A stretch of DNA of 64,000 nt from Yersinia enterocolitica (GCA_002082245.2 NBTC02000002.1:1426001-1490000); one strand, 5' to 3'; shown: positions 9,986 to 20,423, counted from the stretch's first letter. Notes: generated by a model from the letters alone, not told the origin. Program-made: numbers and translations.

Positions 9986-11503
9986 CTACTCCTGTATTTG
10001 ATGCACAACGTCAATTACTGAGCCGTCGCGATAGCGCACCACCGCTACGACGCGATCAGTAAATGCAATAGGTTGTGGCACGCCAGTCAGCAGTAACGCG
10101 CGCTGATGCAGCCATTCGATGGTGACTACGGCTAAACCGGCTTGCTGTAAGCGTTCTGCCAATTCGGGCCGGACTGGATTAACCGCAATACCATGATCGG
10201 TCACTAAAATATCGACGCTGGAGCCGGGCGTCACACAGGTGGTGACGTCATTGACCAGCGTCGGGATCCGGCCACGAACCAAGGGAGCGACGATGATAGA
10301 GAGTCGGGCGGCGACCGCCGTATCGCAATGGCCGCCAGAGGCACCGCGTAACACGCCATCCGAGCCGGTCAGTACATTGACGTTAAAACGGGTATCAATC
10401 TCCAGAGCACTGAGCACCACCACATCCAGTCGGTCGACTGACGCACCTTTCGAACTAAAATTGGCGTATTGATTGGCACTGATTTCGATGTGACGTGGAT
10501 TACGGGCCAGTGAGGAAGCAGCCTGCCGGTCAAAGCTTTGCACATCCAACAACTTGGTAATCAGCCCTTTTTCGTGCAGTTCTACCATTGTTGAAGTAAT
10601 GCCACCGAGGGCAAAAGCGGCAGTAATGTTGCGCCGCAGCATTTTATCCTCAAGGAAGCGCGTCACTGCCAGCGATGCCCCGCCGGTCCCGGTCTGCAAA
10701 GAAAATCCATCGATAAAATAGCCAGAACCGGCAATCACCTCGGCAGCTCGGCGGGCGATCAGTAACTCACGAGGATTCGAGGTCATTCGGGTGGTATCAG
10801 CACCGATCTTGTCGGCATCACCGACCTTTTCAACCTGTACAATCAGGTCAACTTGATCTTGGGTAATACTGGCTGGATGATGGGGATAGGTCACCACCGC
10901 TTCTGTCAGCAATACCACACAGTGTGCATATTCTGCATCGACTCTGGCATAGCCCAACGAGCCACAACAGGCATTACCGCTAAAGCCATTGGCGTTACCA
11001 AATTCATCACAGGCCGGTACGCCGATAAAGGCAATATCGATAGTCAGTTCGCCGGATTCAATCAGATTAACCCGGCCACCGTGGGAGTGAATCTGTACGG
11101 GTTTAGCCAGTAACCCACGAGAGATCTCCTCTGCCAACGGCCCGCGCAGACCAGAGGTATAGATCTCACTGACCACCCCATTGCGGATATGATCCACCAG
11201 CGGTGAATGGCAGTCGCTCAGCGAGCTGGAGGCCAGACGCAGATTTTTGAATCCCATGGCGGCAATGGTATCCATCACCAGATTCAGGGTTAAATCACCA
11301 GCACGAAAAGCATGGTGAAAGGAGATAGTCATGCCATCTTGCAACCCGCAACGGCGGATAACTGTCTCCAGTGAGTCACATATTTTGATATCACGGGGTT
11401 TCTGCGCCTGTAAATTCGCTTTCGAGGTGTTTTGATACAGGTGGTACGCCGGGCCGTTATCCTGAGTGCGACTTAAGCTTTCTACTCGTTGTTGCCTATT
11501 CAT
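9986..11503 (-). CDS. citF: Citrate lyase alpha subunit (citrate:acetyl-ACP transferase)
   Basis: 505 residues, normal for CitF. The alpha subunit exchanges acetyl on the CitD thioester for citrate, giving citryl-ACP. Characteristic blocks include MTISFHHAFRAGD (about 58-71), DEFGNANGFSG and GASGGHCDTAVAARL (about 386-400). It belongs to the CoA-transferase fold. The gene lies three bases from citE and citX, in the middle of the citrate lyase operon. Confidence 0.95.
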   Translation of the reverse strand: MNRQQRVESLSRTQDNGPAYHLYQNTSKANLQAQKPRDIKICDSLETVIRRCGLQDGMTISFHHAFRAGDLTLNLVMDTIAAMGFKNLRLASSSLSDCHSPLVDHIRNGVVSEIYTSGLRGPLAEEISRGLLAKPVQIHSHGGRVNLIESGELTIDIAFIGVPACDEFGNANGFSGNACCGSLGYARVDAEYAHCVVLLTEAVVTYPHHPASITQDQVDLIVQVEKVGDADKIGADTTRMTSNPRELLIARRAAEVIAGSGYFIDGFSLQTGTGGASLAVTRFLEDKMLRRNITAAFALGGITSTMVELHEKGLITKLLDVQSFDRQAASSLARNPRHIEISANQYANFSSKGASVDRLDVVVLSALEIDTRFNVNVLTGSDGVLRGASGGHCDTAVAARLSIIVAPLVRGRIPTLVNDVTTCVTPGSSVDILVTDHGIAVNPVRPELAERLQQAGLAVVTIEWLHQRALLLTGVPQPIAFTDRVVAVVRYRDGSVIDVVHQIQE

Positions 11504-11506
11504 CTT

Positions 11507-12400
11507 TTATTCCTCACGCAGGCCACTGACCGCACGTTGCAAAACCAACCGTGCCCGTTCAATCACCGGGCTATCTACCATCTTGCCGTTCAGGGAGACC
11601 ACCCCACGTCCTTCGGCTTCCGCCGCCGCCGCCGCATCGACCACGCGTTGTGCGTGGTGGACTTCCTTCTCGGTCGGGGCGTAGAGGTTATGTAGCAGTT
11701 CGATTTGCCGTGGGTTAATCAGCGATTTGCCATCAAAGCCCAGTTGTTTGATCAATGCGGCTTCCTGCAAAAAACCGGCTTCGTTGTTGGCATCGGAATA
11801 GACGGTATCGAAAGCCTGAATTCCAACAGCGCGGGCCGCCTGCAAAATTGAACAGCGCGCAAACAGCAGCTCAATACCTTCTGGTGAGCGCTCGGTACGC
11901 AAGTTACGCACATAGTCCTCCGCACCTAATGCAATCCCCATCAGGCGCGGAGATGCCTGTGCAATAGCCAGTGCCTGAGTAATCCCTTGTGCTGACTCAA
12001 TCGCGGCCAGCAGACCTGTACTGCCAACGTCACGGCCGCATTCCGACTCGATACGGCTGATCTCGCGTGCCATATCGGTCACATCTTGCGCACAGTCAGT
12101 TTTGGGCAGACGTACAATATCGGCCCCCCCTCGGACCACCGCTTCCAAATCGGCCAGTCCGTAGGCTGAGTCCAACGCATTGACTCGCACAATGGTTTCC
12201 ACATCTTGATAAAGCGGGTGTTGCAAGGCGTGATAGACCAAACGTCGGGCGGCATCTTTTTCGCGCAGAATAACCGAGTCTTCCAGATCGAACATCAATG
12301 CATCAGCCTGATAAATAAAGGCATTGCTTACCATTGCAGCATTAGCGCCAGGAACAAATAACATGCTGCGACGCATTCTGTTTTTCATTTCAGGTTTCAT
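11507..12400 (-). CDS. citE: Citrate lyase beta subunit (citryl-ACP lyase)
   Basis: CitE splits citryl-ACP into oxaloacetate and acetyl-ACP. From the ATG at 12400 it has 297 residues. [11 protein letters not shown], then [11 protein letters not shown] with the acidic Mg ligands, [13 protein letters not shown] and [13 protein letters not shown] are diagnostic of the HpcH/CitE TIM-barrel family. The ATG at 12400 overlaps the citD stop as TGATG and has GGAGAG just upstream, so I prefer it to the in-frame ATG at 12415. Confidence 0.94.
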   Translation of the reverse strand: MKPEMKNRMRRSMLFVPGANAAMVSNAFIYQADALMFDLEDSVILREKDAARRLVYHALQHPLYQDVETIVRVNALDSAYGLADLEAVVRGGADIVRLPKTDCAQDVTDMAREISRIESECGRDVGSTGLLAAIESAQGITQALAIAQASPRLMGIALGAEDYVRNLRTERSPEGIELLFARCSILQAARAVGIQAFDTVYSDANNEAGFLQEAALIKQLGFDGKSLINPRQIELLHNLYAPTEKEVHHAQRVVDAAAAAEAEGRGVVSLNGKMVDSPVIERARLVLQRAVSGLREE

Positions 12401-12693
12401 CACGATACTCTCCATGGCAGAATTTTTTCGTCACTTGCCCTGAGTAGCGCGGTTTCCAACCGTGCCTGCAACACGCAATCCAGTGCGCCTTTATCGTCAA
12501 TAATCAGTTGCACTCCGCTTAGCCGATACTGTTCCAACAGCGCTAAAACGCTGTAACGAATAGCTTCACCAAACTGCTTATCCACACTGCTATGTATTTG
12601 CAGATCTATTTCGGGTGGATTTAATGGCGCAATGCGCACCATCACGTCGCTCGACTCCAGTGTTCCGGCGACGGCCTCTCTGATAATTTTCAT
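12400..12693 (-). CDS. citD: Citrate lyase acyl carrier (gamma subunit)
   Basis: A small carrier of 97 residues. In [17 protein letters not shown]14 is in the position of the serine that receives the phosphoribosyl-dephospho-CoA arm in Klebsiella CitD. The rest matches the family in length and order, including [17 protein letters not shown]. The stop overlaps the citE start. It carries acetyl and citryl groups between CitF and CitE and is charged by CitC. Confidence 0.94.
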   Translation of the reverse strand: MKIIREAVAGTLESSDVMVRIAPLNPPEIDLQIHSSVDKQFGEAIRYSVLALLEQYRLSGVQLIIDDKGALDCVLQARLETALLRASDEKILPWRVS

Positions 12694-12775
12694 TTTTCAC
12701 CTGATTAACTTGTCTTCAAATTCGAGATTGCTGATCTACGTATCTGCACCTATCTTTGTGCCCTGCTTTATTCGA

Positions 12776-13831
12776 CTAAAACAGGGCTGGATCCTTTGCT
12801 GAAGCTACCTTTTTTGCCCGCTGCGCCAGCAGGCGTTGTAGATAGTGGCAGGTGGCGGGGGGGACCAATTTACGAATGGTTTCGCCATCCCCCTGAGCCA
12901 GTAATTTGCGTACCCAAGAGGCAGAAATAGCGGTGTTGTGATATTTAAGGCGCTCAATTTCTACCAGTGAGATGGGGGGATAGACTAATAACGGGGTTTC
13001 CAGCCAGTAGCTCATGTCATGGTTATATTTGGCGGTCACGGTACAAAACGGTTCGGTACCAACAAAGCGGTGAGTGACACCCAATGCCGGGGCCAAATAT
13101 TGACGGAATATCTTCAGATCGATTTCGGTATAACAGTCATCGGCCACACCTTGATCTTTAATGAAATAACACGGGAAAGTGGCACGAGAGATCATATATT
13201 CCGAGCCTGGATGCACGGTAAGATTGGCAATATCCTCGGTGCCACTGAGCACTAATTGCAGGCGATCTTCATAAGGGAAACGCGAGTTATCTTCTTTCAC
13301 CAAAAACAGGTGCAACCAATCACACTGTGCCGCGGCCTGGCGGACTAAATATTGATGCCCACGGGTAAACGGATTGGCATTCATTACAATGCTGCCAATT
13401 TTTTGTCCCGGTTGGCGTAACTGGCTTAGTTGTTTGGCATAACGCTGCAAGCGGCAGGCGCTATTTTCCATCAACACCACAATACCGGGGACACTGGCTA
13501 TCGGATAAAAGCCACAGGTTTTAAATAAGTCTTCATTCTTGGTCTTGGTATAAATAAACAGATGGCTATGGTGACGTTCATAGGCCAAATTGACCAGTTC
13601 GGTCGCCAGGGTCAGCGCCAATCCTTCCCCCCTAACCTGCTCACTGATTGCCACGCATTTGATAATATTGCCGGCAATCCCGCCACAGGCCACGAGTTGT
13701 TCATTACGGCTTACGGTAATAAATACGTCAACAGTGGTATCTATATTCAGATCGTTTGCACGCAAGAAACGTGTTATTTCTGCAATTTGCTGATGCTCTG
13801 AACGATTAATTTGACTAAATACCGTATCCAT
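12776..13831 (-). CDS. citC: Citrate (pro-3S)-lyase ligase
   Basis: CitC acetylates the thiol of the CitD arm using acetate and ATP, switching on the lyase. The 351-residue protein has two parts: an N-terminal GNAT-like region (about 1-125; VACGGIAGNIIKCVAI) and a C-terminal nucleotidyltransferase-like domain with MNANPFTRGHQYLVRQAA (about 149-166), whose GH pair is the adenylylation motif, plus ISASWVRKLLAQ late in the chain, equivalent to the ISTSxVR class motif. It is the first gene of the citCDEFXG-citT operon and faces citA across a 359-bp region. Confidence 0.94.
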   Translation of the reverse strand: MDTVFSQINRSEHQQIAEITRFLRANDLNIDTTVDVFITVSRNEQLVACGGIAGNIIKCVAISEQVRGEGLALTLATELVNLAYERHHSHLFIYTKTKNEDLFKTCGFYPIASVPGIVVLMENSACRLQRYAKQLSQLRQPGQKIGSIVMNANPFTRGHQYLVRQAAAQCDWLHLFLVKEDNSRFPYEDRLQLVLSGTEDIANLTVHPGSEYMISRATFPCYFIKDQGVADDCYTEIDLKIFRQYLAPALGVTHRFVGTEPFCTVTAKYNHDMSYWLETPLLVYPPISLVEIERLKYHNTAISASWVRKLLAQGDGETIRKLVPPATCHYLQRLLAQRAKKVASAKDPALF

Positions 13832-14190
13832 AATTCACTCTCTAGCATAACGTTTATATAACAAATAAAACACAAGTTAAACTCCCGATAATCAGGCAAG
13901 TCAAAGCGTGCGATTTAAATTAAAAATTCACATAAAAACAACAATATAAAATAACCATTTAAAAACTGATTTTTAATTCCAATTAATTTACGACCACATG
14001 CTAAACATAAAAATAGCGTGGTTAATTGACCTATTTCACATATAAGAGAGTAAATATAAGTTATTTAATGGTTTTAATTTCTTTAATTATTAATATTATT
14101 TTTTATTTCTCTTAGCTATTTAATTATTGCTTAAATTCACTTATGTTAATGCCTGTGCTAATGGTCCATATGTTAATTAAGGTGAGTAGC
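13832..14190. promoter_or_regulatory. Divergent citC / citA control region
   Basis: A 359-bp, strongly AT-rich gap between the divergent citrate lyase operon and citAB. In E. coli and Klebsiella the phosphorylated CitB (DpiA) protein binds AT-rich sites in the equivalent region, with CRP and anaerobic regulators contributing. I see long A/T tracts consistent with this but no site I can delimit with confidence. AAGGTGA at the right end is the ribosome site of citA. Confidence 0.55.
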
Positions 14191-15846
14191 ATGCCCAGTT
14201 CCTCTTCAGGTTCTTCCCCATTACGCAAATTAAAATGGCACGGCCTGAAATGGAGTCGCTTGAAGAATATTGCCTTCCCGCTGCGTATATTTTTGCTGCT
14301 ATTAACCGTCTCGATCATTTTGGTTGGTACACTTGATCGTTTTCTGAGCCACAGTTTTGAACAATATTTACTGGATCAGGTCAGTAAAACCGCGATGAAT
14401 CAGGCCAAGATTATCGCCGCGATGGATTCGGTGGTGGCTGCAGTAAAACGCCGCGATAAAGCTCAGTTAGCACAAATTGTGGGGCGGTTAGGTGATACCT
14501 CAGATCTTGATTATCTGGTGATTGGCGATACTCAGTCGATTCGTCTGTATCACCCTAATCCGCAAATGATTGGTTATCCGATGCAATGGACGAAACCCGG
14601 TGCGCTGGAACGAGGTGAAAGTTATATCATTTTCGGTAAAGGCTCGATGGGGGAAGCGATGCGGGCCAAAACCCCGATCCGTGACGAACACGGACAAATC
14701 ATCGGGGTCGTTTCTCTGGGCTACCTCATCAGCAAGATTGACCACTGGCGACTCATTTATCTGCTGCCACTCACTCACTCGTTTATCATGGTGCTGATTG
14801 TATTGCTATTGTTGTCATGGCTGTTTGCACACCACATCCGCCGACAAATGATGGGAATGGAGCCGAAAGAGATAGCGCGGGTATTGCGCCAACAAGAAGC
14901 CTTGTTTGGTGCCGTATTTGAAGGGCTGCTGGCGGTTGATCCTGAGGGAAGGATCACTGCAATCAATCAAAATGCGCGTAAAATGCTGCACATCTCCGCC
15001 ACACCACAACAGTTAATAGGTTGCAACGTCAGTGAAGTGGTCTCACCTGACCATTTCTTCCTCGATCAAACCGGCGATAACCGTCAGGATGAGCTATGTA
15101 CCTTTAATGGCTTGAATACTATCGCCAATCGGGCGGGTATTTGGTCTGAAGAGGGGGTGTTTCAAGGCTGGGTGGTGAGCTTTCGTAGCCAGGATGATAT
15201 TCATACTCTTAGCGTCCAACTGAGCCAGATTAAGCAATATGTCGAGAATCTGCGCACGGTACGCCATGAACACTTGAACTGGATGTCAACCATCAGTGGG
15301 TTATTGCAGATGAAAGAGTTTGATCGGGCGCTTGAGATGGTAAAAACCGAGTCTTCATCCCATCAGGCTCTGATTGATATGTTACGTACCGCGTTCAGTA
15401 ACCGGCAAATTGCCGCTTTACTCTTCGGTAAATACCACCGGGCCAAGGAGTTAGGGCTGAGCTTGAACTTTATTCCCGGTTGCCAGTTGGGCATACTGCC
15501 GCCCACCATCGGGGAGAACGAATTGGCTGCCATCATGGGGAATTTACTGGATAACGCTTTTGAGGCTAGCTTGAAGAACCCGGAATGCGATAAACAGGTT
15601 GAGATTTACCTCTCTGATGAAGGGGATAACTTGATTTTGGAGGTTGCTGACCACGGTTGCGGTATCGATCCACAACTGCAAGATAGCTTATTCGAACGCG
15701 GTATCAGCTCTAAAAATTCAGACGAACACGGGATCGGCCTGTACCTGGTAGCCACCTATGTTCAGCAAAGTGGCGGCACCATTACGATAGAAGAAAATCC
15801 GCCGCGCGGCACCTTATTTACGGTCTTTATTCCGAAGACGCGTTGA
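14191..15846 (+). CDS. citA: Citrate sensor histidine kinase
   Basis: From the ATG at 14191 the protein has 551 residues, like E. coli DpiB/CitA. Order: a membrane helix (about 33-54, IFLLLLTVSIILVG), a periplasmic PDC/PAS citrate-sensing domain, a second helix (about 196-216), a cytosolic PAS domain, then the kinase. The phospho-accepting H359 lies in TVRHEHLNWMSTISGLLQM, the CitA/DcuS-type H-box, and the ATPase has NLLDNAFEAS and DHGCGID. An in-frame ATG at 14143 exists, but 14191 has a good AAGGTGA site six bases upstream. It pairs with citB, 21 bases downstream, and governs the divergent citrate operon. Confidence 0.93.
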   Translation: MPSSSSGSSPLRKLKWHGLKWSRLKNIAFPLRIFLLLLTVSIILVGTLDRFLSHSFEQYLLDQVSKTAMNQAKIIAAMDSVVAAVKRRDKAQLAQIVGRLGDTSDLDYLVIGDTQSIRLYHPNPQMIGYPMQWTKPGALERGESYIIFGKGSMGEAMRAKTPIRDEHGQIIGVVSLGYLISKIDHWRLIYLLPLTHSFIMVLIVLLLLSWLFAHHIRRQMMGMEPKEIARVLRQQEALFGAVFEGLLAVDPEGRITAINQNARKMLHISATPQQLIGCNVSEVVSPDHFFLDQTGDNRQDELCTFNGLNTIANRAGIWSEEGVFQGWVVSFRSQDDIHTLSVQLSQIKQYVENLRTVRHEHLNWMSTISGLLQMKEFDRALEMVKTESSSHQALIDMLRTAFSNRQIAALLFGKYHRAKELGLSLNFIPGCQLGILPPTIGENELAAIMGNLLDNAFEASLKNPECDKQVEIYLSDEGDNLILEVADHGCGIDPQLQDSLFERGISSKNSDEHGIGLYLVATYVQQSGGTITIEENPPRGTLFTVFIPKTR

Positions 15847-15867
15847 TCTCAAAGATGAGGAGATCCC

Positions 15868-16554
15868 ATGGAATGGCTTAATATTTTAGTGGTAGAAGAC
15901 GAAACACCGCTGGCAGAGATGCATGCAGAATTTATCAAACAAAGCAGCTATTGCCACGAAGTTTGGCTCGCGGGTAACTTGCAACAAGCCCGCAGCATGG
16001 TGACGCGTTTCAAGCCTGATTTGATTTTGCTGGATAACTATCTGCCCGATGGTAGTGGCCTGGAATTACTGCGTGAGATGACCTTACAGGGTTTCTCTGG
16101 TGGCATTATTTTCGTCACTGCTGCCAGCGATAGTGAGACGGTATCTGAAGCAATCCGTTATGGGGTTTTTGATTACCTGATTAAACCGGTAGCCTATGAG
16201 CGGTTGGAGCAGTCATTAGCCCGTTACAGCCACCGCCATCAGGTATTACAAGATGGTACCAAGGTTAATCAGCGCCAGATCGATGAAATGTATAATACCT
16301 ATGCCCGTGGTGAACAGAAAGTGACGCTACCATTAGGCATAGACCAGATGACATTGGACAAAATCCAAACCCTATTCAGTGATAACACGGCGGAGTACAC
16401 CGCAGAAACTGTCGCCCAGGTTCTGGGATTAAGCCGTACTACGGCACGCCGTTATCTGGAGTTCTGTGCCACTAATCAGGCCCTACAGGCAGAAATTATT
16501 TATGGCAAGGTGGGTCGGCCACAGCGGATTTATCGCAGTAAAAAATCAGCGTAG
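15868..16554 (+). CDS. citB: Citrate response regulator
   Basis: 228 residues: an N-terminal receiver with D56 in LILLDNYLPDGSG, and a C-terminal helix-turn-helix of the CitB/DcuR type (TAETVAQVLGLSRTTARRYL, about 183-202). The ribosome site is GAGGAGA. In E. coli, DpiA activates the citrate fermentation genes and interferes with plasmid and chromosome replication initiation by binding AT-rich sequences. Function here is inferred from homology and from its place divergent to citC. Confidence 0.93.
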   Translation: MEWLNILVVEDETPLAEMHAEFIKQSSYCHEVWLAGNLQQARSMVTRFKPDLILLDNYLPDGSGLELLREMTLQGFSGGIIFVTAASDSETVSEAIRYGVFDYLIKPVAYERLEQSLARYSHRHQVLQDGTKVNQRQIDEMYNTYARGEQKVTLPLGIDQMTLDKIQTLFSDNTAEYTAETVAQVLGLSRTTARRYLEFCATNQALQAEIIYGKVGRPQRIYRSKKSA

Positions 16555-16583
16555 TTGGCACGACTCTCCACTCGACAGCAAAG

Positions 16584-16611
16584 GCGTTCCACCGTCAATC
16601 ACGTGGAGCGC
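16584..16611 (+). terminator. Hairpin downstream of citB
   Basis: GCGTTCCAC (16584-16592) pairs with GTGGAGCGC (16603-16611) with one G-T wobble, loop of ten bases, then TTCATTT. It lies 30 bp after the citB stop and probably ends the citAB transcript. Confidence 0.55.
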
Positions 16612-16754
16612 TTCATTTCTCAGATAATAATTGCCTAGTTAATAATCAGATTTTTCCTGCATCTGTTAAGCCTCTAACATTTTTGATAACAATTATTGCT
16701 ACAACAAAGATTGATGAGCATCATGCAGGCTAGGTTCCGTAATACAGAAAAATC

Positions 16755-17384
16755 ATGATTAATGTTGCATTGATAGATGACCATATTGTCGTCCGTTCTG
16801 GGTTTGCCCAACTGCTCTCGCTGGAAAAAGATATTCGCATTATTGGTGAGTATGGTTCGGCAGCACAGGCGTGGGCCGAACTACCGAATATCGATGTGCA
16901 TGTTACCGTTATGGATATTTCGATGCCGGATGAAAGCGGGCTAAGTCTGCTCAAACGTCTGCGTCAAACCATGCCTCATTTTCGCGCAATTATTCTGAGT
17001 ATTTATGACACCACCGCCTTTGTGCAAAGTGCGATGGATGCGGGTGCCAGCGGCTATCTGACTAAACGCTGTGGGCCGGATGAATTGGTTCAGGCGCTGC
17101 GGACGGTCAATGGCGGCGGCCTCTATCTGTGTGCCGACGCACTGCGAGCACTGCGTTATATACCACAACATCCGCCACAACTGGCAATATTAACGCCACG
17201 CGAGAAAGAGGTTTTCCAATTGTTAATCAATGGAATCAGTGTTAAATCCATTGCCGAGCAATTGTCACTCAGCCACAAAACCGTCCACGTCCATCGAGCC
17301 AATATTCTGGGCAAACTCAACTGTGAAACCACTGTCGAACTGGTGCATTTTGCCCTACAGCATCAGTTGTTGGCAGGTAACTAA
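16755..17384 (+). CDS. uhpA: UhpA-like response regulator (NarL/FixJ family)
   Basis: 209 residues. The receiver opens MINVALIDDHIVVRSGFAQL, very close to E. coli UhpA, with D54 in VMDISMPDESG and the lysine in LTKRCGPDEL. The C-terminal LuxR-type helix-turn-helix has TPREKEVFQLL and SLSHKTVHVHRANILGKL, again close to UhpA. In E. coli UhpA turns on uhpT in response to external glucose-6-phosphate through UhpB and UhpC. No uhpT exists here; the likely target is the afuABC operon downstream. uhpB follows two bases after the stop. Confidence 0.88.
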   Translation: MINVALIDDHIVVRSGFAQLLSLEKDIRIIGEYGSAAQAWAELPNIDVHVTVMDISMPDESGLSLLKRLRQTMPHFRAIILSIYDTTAFVQSAMDAGASGYLTKRCGPDELVQALRTVNGGGLYLCADALRALRYIPQHPPQLAILTPREKEVFQLLINGISVKSIAEQLSLSHKTVHVHRANILGKLNCETTVELVHFALQHQLLAGN

Positions 17385-17386
17385 GT

Positions 17387-18964
17387 ATGTTGCAGCTACG
17401 GTCGGTGGGGCTATCGCTGTTTCTGACCATCTTCTATTCTCTGAGTTGGCTCGCCCTGTGGACCATCAGTTTTTATCTCAGTAATGACGGTTTACACGCC
17501 GTTTTACTGCTGCCGCAAGGGCTACGGCTGGCCTTAATGATTCTGCTACCCCGCCGTTATTGGCCGGTACTGCTGCTGGCCGAATCTGGGATGTTGTGGT
17601 GGTTGTATAGCGAAAAGTTACAAGTTACGGCCTTAATTGTGCTTTCATCGGCGCTGAGTTTATTGCCCGCCTGGCTGAGTCAACGTTTCTGGCATCACTA
17701 CACCCTTTATTGGCAACGGCTGTTACTTTTACTCACTGCGGTGACGGGCAACAGCTTACTGCACGGCTTCGTACTGGGTTTTTGGCTACCTTTATCGTTA
17801 ACGCAGACCCTGCTTGCCACCTTTACCGGCGGTATTTTGCTAGTCCCCTTTACCTATCTTATCTATGAATATTTAAAGCAGCAGCACATCCGTAACCTGT
17901 TTTCCCAACAGATGCCCGATCCGCCGCTGCGTACCTCGCTACTGATTTGGTGCTCGCTTATTTTTGCCATTGGCGTGTGTATACAGGTTGCTATTACGCC
18001 GAATATGGAGCGCCTGTTGCTGATTTTTGTTTTTCTGCCCAATGTGTTTATGGCTTACAAATTCGGTTGGCAAGGGGGGGTATTGGCTGCGGTATTAGGC
18101 AGCCTGATGATAACAGTCACCCGTCAGGCCAGTGGCGCGTTTCATGACCTGGCGGAACTGGAGCTGTTCCTCTCGACCCAAGCCCTGCTGGGGATGACGC
18201 TGGGTATCGCTATCAGCCGTCAGCAGCAACTGACACAACATCTGCACCGTTACCGCAATCAGTTAGAACAAGAATTACAAACTCGCCGCAAACTAATGGA
18301 GCGGTTGGTGCATACCGAGGAGGATGTGCGCAAAGAGATTGCACGCGAGTTGCATGATGAGATTGGTCAGAATATCACTGCAATTCAAATCCAAGCGATG
18401 TTAGTCAACCGCAGCGCCCCCTCCGCGGCAGCGCAATCCGCAGCAAATCAGATAAGCACCCTGTCGCAACGTATTCATCAAACCACGCGCCAACTGTTAC
18501 GCCAGTTACGTCCGCCAGTTCTGGATGAAATGCCGCTGGATCAAGCACTGCACCATCTGGCTGAAGAATTTGCTTTTGCCGAGCAAGGTATCAACTTCCA
18601 ACTGGATTATGCGCTGCCACCCGACCCTGGTGAAGATGCAGTGATATTCACCCTGTATCGATTGGTGCAGGAGTTATTGAACAATATTAATAAGCATGCC
18701 AAGGCACACAATATTCACGTCAGCCTGCGCATCGGTAACAATATCATCACGCTGGACGTGCGCGATGATGGCATGGGTATTCCGGTACAACCGCCTGGAG
18801 GTGGTTTTGGCCTGCGTGGCATTGAAGAACGGGTGCGCGCACTGGGGGGAGACTGGTTACTGCAACGCCGGCTAGGTACCCGGGTGGTGGTCAATCTACC
18901 CACTCACGTCCGCAGTAATGACACTGTGAACCTGCCCACAAAATTGAATCAAAAGTCTTCATAA
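17387..18964 (+). CDS. uhpB: UhpB-like membrane histidine kinase
   Basis: 525 residues. The first ~290 are a multi-helix membrane sensor of MASE1 type. They are followed by a HisKA_3 dimerisation domain with H323 in IARELHDEIGQNITAIQIQ, then an HATPase_c domain with LVQELLNNINKHA and RDDGMGI and GFGLRGIEERV. This is the architecture of E. coli UhpB, whose membrane part interacts with UhpC. The ATG is two bases from the uhpA stop and uhpC starts 88 bases downstream. Confidence 0.88.
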   Translation: MLQLRSVGLSLFLTIFYSLSWLALWTISFYLSNDGLHAVLLLPQGLRLALMILLPRRYWPVLLLAESGMLWWLYSEKLQVTALIVLSSALSLLPAWLSQRFWHHYTLYWQRLLLLLTAVTGNSLLHGFVLGFWLPLSLTQTLLATFTGGILLVPFTYLIYEYLKQQHIRNLFSQQMPDPPLRTSLLIWCSLIFAIGVCIQVAITPNMERLLLIFVFLPNVFMAYKFGWQGGVLAAVLGSLMITVTRQASGAFHDLAELELFLSTQALLGMTLGIAISRQQQLTQHLHRYRNQLEQELQTRRKLMERLVHTEEDVRKEIARELHDEIGQNITAIQIQAMLVNRSAPSAAAQSAANQISTLSQRIHQTTRQLLRQLRPPVLDEMPLDQALHHLAEEFAFAEQGINFQLDYALPPDPGEDAVIFTLYRLVQELLNNINKHAKAHNIHVSLRIGNNIITLDVRDDGMGIPVQPPGGGFGLRGIEERVRALGGDWLLQRRLGTRVVVNLPTHVRSNDTVNLPTKLNQKSS

Positions 18965-19052
18965 ATAAGCATTATTCCTAGCCGCCTAAAACCTTGTCTC
19001 ATCTCTTTCACTTTCACCTTCCCTACACTCAACTCACTTACTGGAGGAATCC

Positions 19053-20423
19053 ATGCCTGCATCGTACACGTCGTCGAAGACTTTACCCCCCGAGCCTTTG
19101 ACGCCGGAACAGGTGAATGCGCGTTATCGCTATTGGCGGCCGCGCCTGATGGCCGCCATGGTGATGGGTTACGCCGCCTTTTATTTAACGCGTAAAAGTG
19201 TCAATTACGCGATGCCAGTGATGCAACTGGAACTGGGGTTGGACAAAGGGGATATCGGCTTACTCGGCACCCTGTTTTACCTGGCTTACGGCGGTTCTAA
19301 ATTTGTCTCCGGTATCGTCAGCGACCGGACTCAAGCCCGCTGGATTATGGGCATCGGCCTGATGATGACCGGGGTGCTGAATGTGGTGTTCACCCTATGC
19401 CACACCCTACCCGCACTGTTAATTGTGTGGACCTTGAATGGCTTCTTTCAGGGATGGGGCTGGCCGCCATGCGCCAAATTGCTCAGCACATGGTATTCAC
19501 GCAGTGAACGCGGTAGCTGGTGGGGATGCTGGAATACCTCTATCAGCATCGGGGGGGCGGCAGTGCCTCTGCTGTCTGCCTTTCTGGCTTCGCACTATGG
19601 CTGGCAAGCCGCACTACTGGTACCGGGTGCGATAGGCATCGTATTAGGGATTTGGCTGTGCTGGCAGTTGTGCGATAAGCCGCAACAGCAAGGTTTGCCG
19701 ACTATCGGCCAATGGCGGCGCGATCCACAGGATCAATGGCAGGAGCAACAAAGCCCGCCGATGCCGATGGGGCGTATTTTACGTGATGCCATTTTAGGTA
19801 ATCGCACCATCTGGTTGCTGGGGGTCTCTTATGTGCTGGTCTATTTGATCCGCATTGCTCTCAACGACTGGGGCAATATCTGGCTGGCGGAGAGCCATGG
19901 GGTCAATTTGCTCAGTGCCAATGCCACGTTGTCGTTATTTGAGTTAGGTGGATTATTTGGCGCGCTGTTTGCTGGCTGGGGATCAGATCTGTTATTTCGT
20001 GGTCAGCGGGCACCGATGATTTTGTTATTCGCGCTGGGGTTATTTCTGACTATGACCGCGCTGTGGTTGGCACCGGTACATAACTATCCGCTGCTGTCAG
20101 TGACATTTTTCAGTATCGGTTTTTTTGTTTTCGGGCCGCAAATGCTCATTGGATTGGCGGCAACGGAATATACCCATAAAGACGCCGCCGGTACGGTCAC
20201 TGGATTTCTCGGATTATTTGCCTACCTCGGTGCAGCACTCGCGGGATGGCCACTGGCGCAAGTATTGCAACATTATGGCTGGCAAGGCTTTTTTGCCTTA
20301 CTGACGTTGGCATCAGCCGGGGTTGGGTTGCTATTAATGCCGCTATTAATGACCGGTATGAATTTGTCGGGGTTGGAACCCGCGCAAAAGAGATTCGCCC
20401 CACAAGATAAAGATAATCTTTAG
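19053..20423 (+). CDS. uhpC: UhpC-like sugar-phosphate sensor (MFS, OPA family)
   Basis: 456 residues of the organophosphate:phosphate antiporter family: RKSVNYAMPVMQLELGL in the first periplasmic loop, SKFVSGIVSDR (about 90-100), GWGWPPCAKLLSTWYSRSER and GSWWGCWNTS (about 145-166). UhpC has transporter structure but acts as the receptor that signals external glucose-6-phosphate to UhpB. It could in principle transport; the uhpAB partners and the ABC transporter downstream favour the sensor role. A GGAGGA site lies seven bases before the ATG. Slightly longer than E. coli UhpC (about 440). Confidence 0.87.
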   Translation: MPASYTSSKTLPPEPLTPEQVNARYRYWRPRLMAAMVMGYAAFYLTRKSVNYAMPVMQLELGLDKGDIGLLGTLFYLAYGGSKFVSGIVSDRTQARWIMGIGLMMTGVLNVVFTLCHTLPALLIVWTLNGFFQGWGWPPCAKLLSTWYSRSERGSWWGCWNTSISIGGAAVPLLSAFLASHYGWQAALLVPGAIGIVLGIWLCWQLCDKPQQQGLPTIGQWRRDPQDQWQEQQSPPMPMGRILRDAILGNRTIWLLGVSYVLVYLIRIALNDWGNIWLAESHGVNLLSANATLSLFELGGLFGALFAGWGSDLLFRGQRAPMILLFALGLFLTMTALWLAPVHNYPLLSVTFFSIGFFVFGPQMLIGLAATEYTHKDAAGTVTGFLGLFAYLGAALAGWPLAQVLQHYGWQGFFALLTLASAGVGLLLMPLLMTGMNLSGLEPAQKRFAPQDKDNL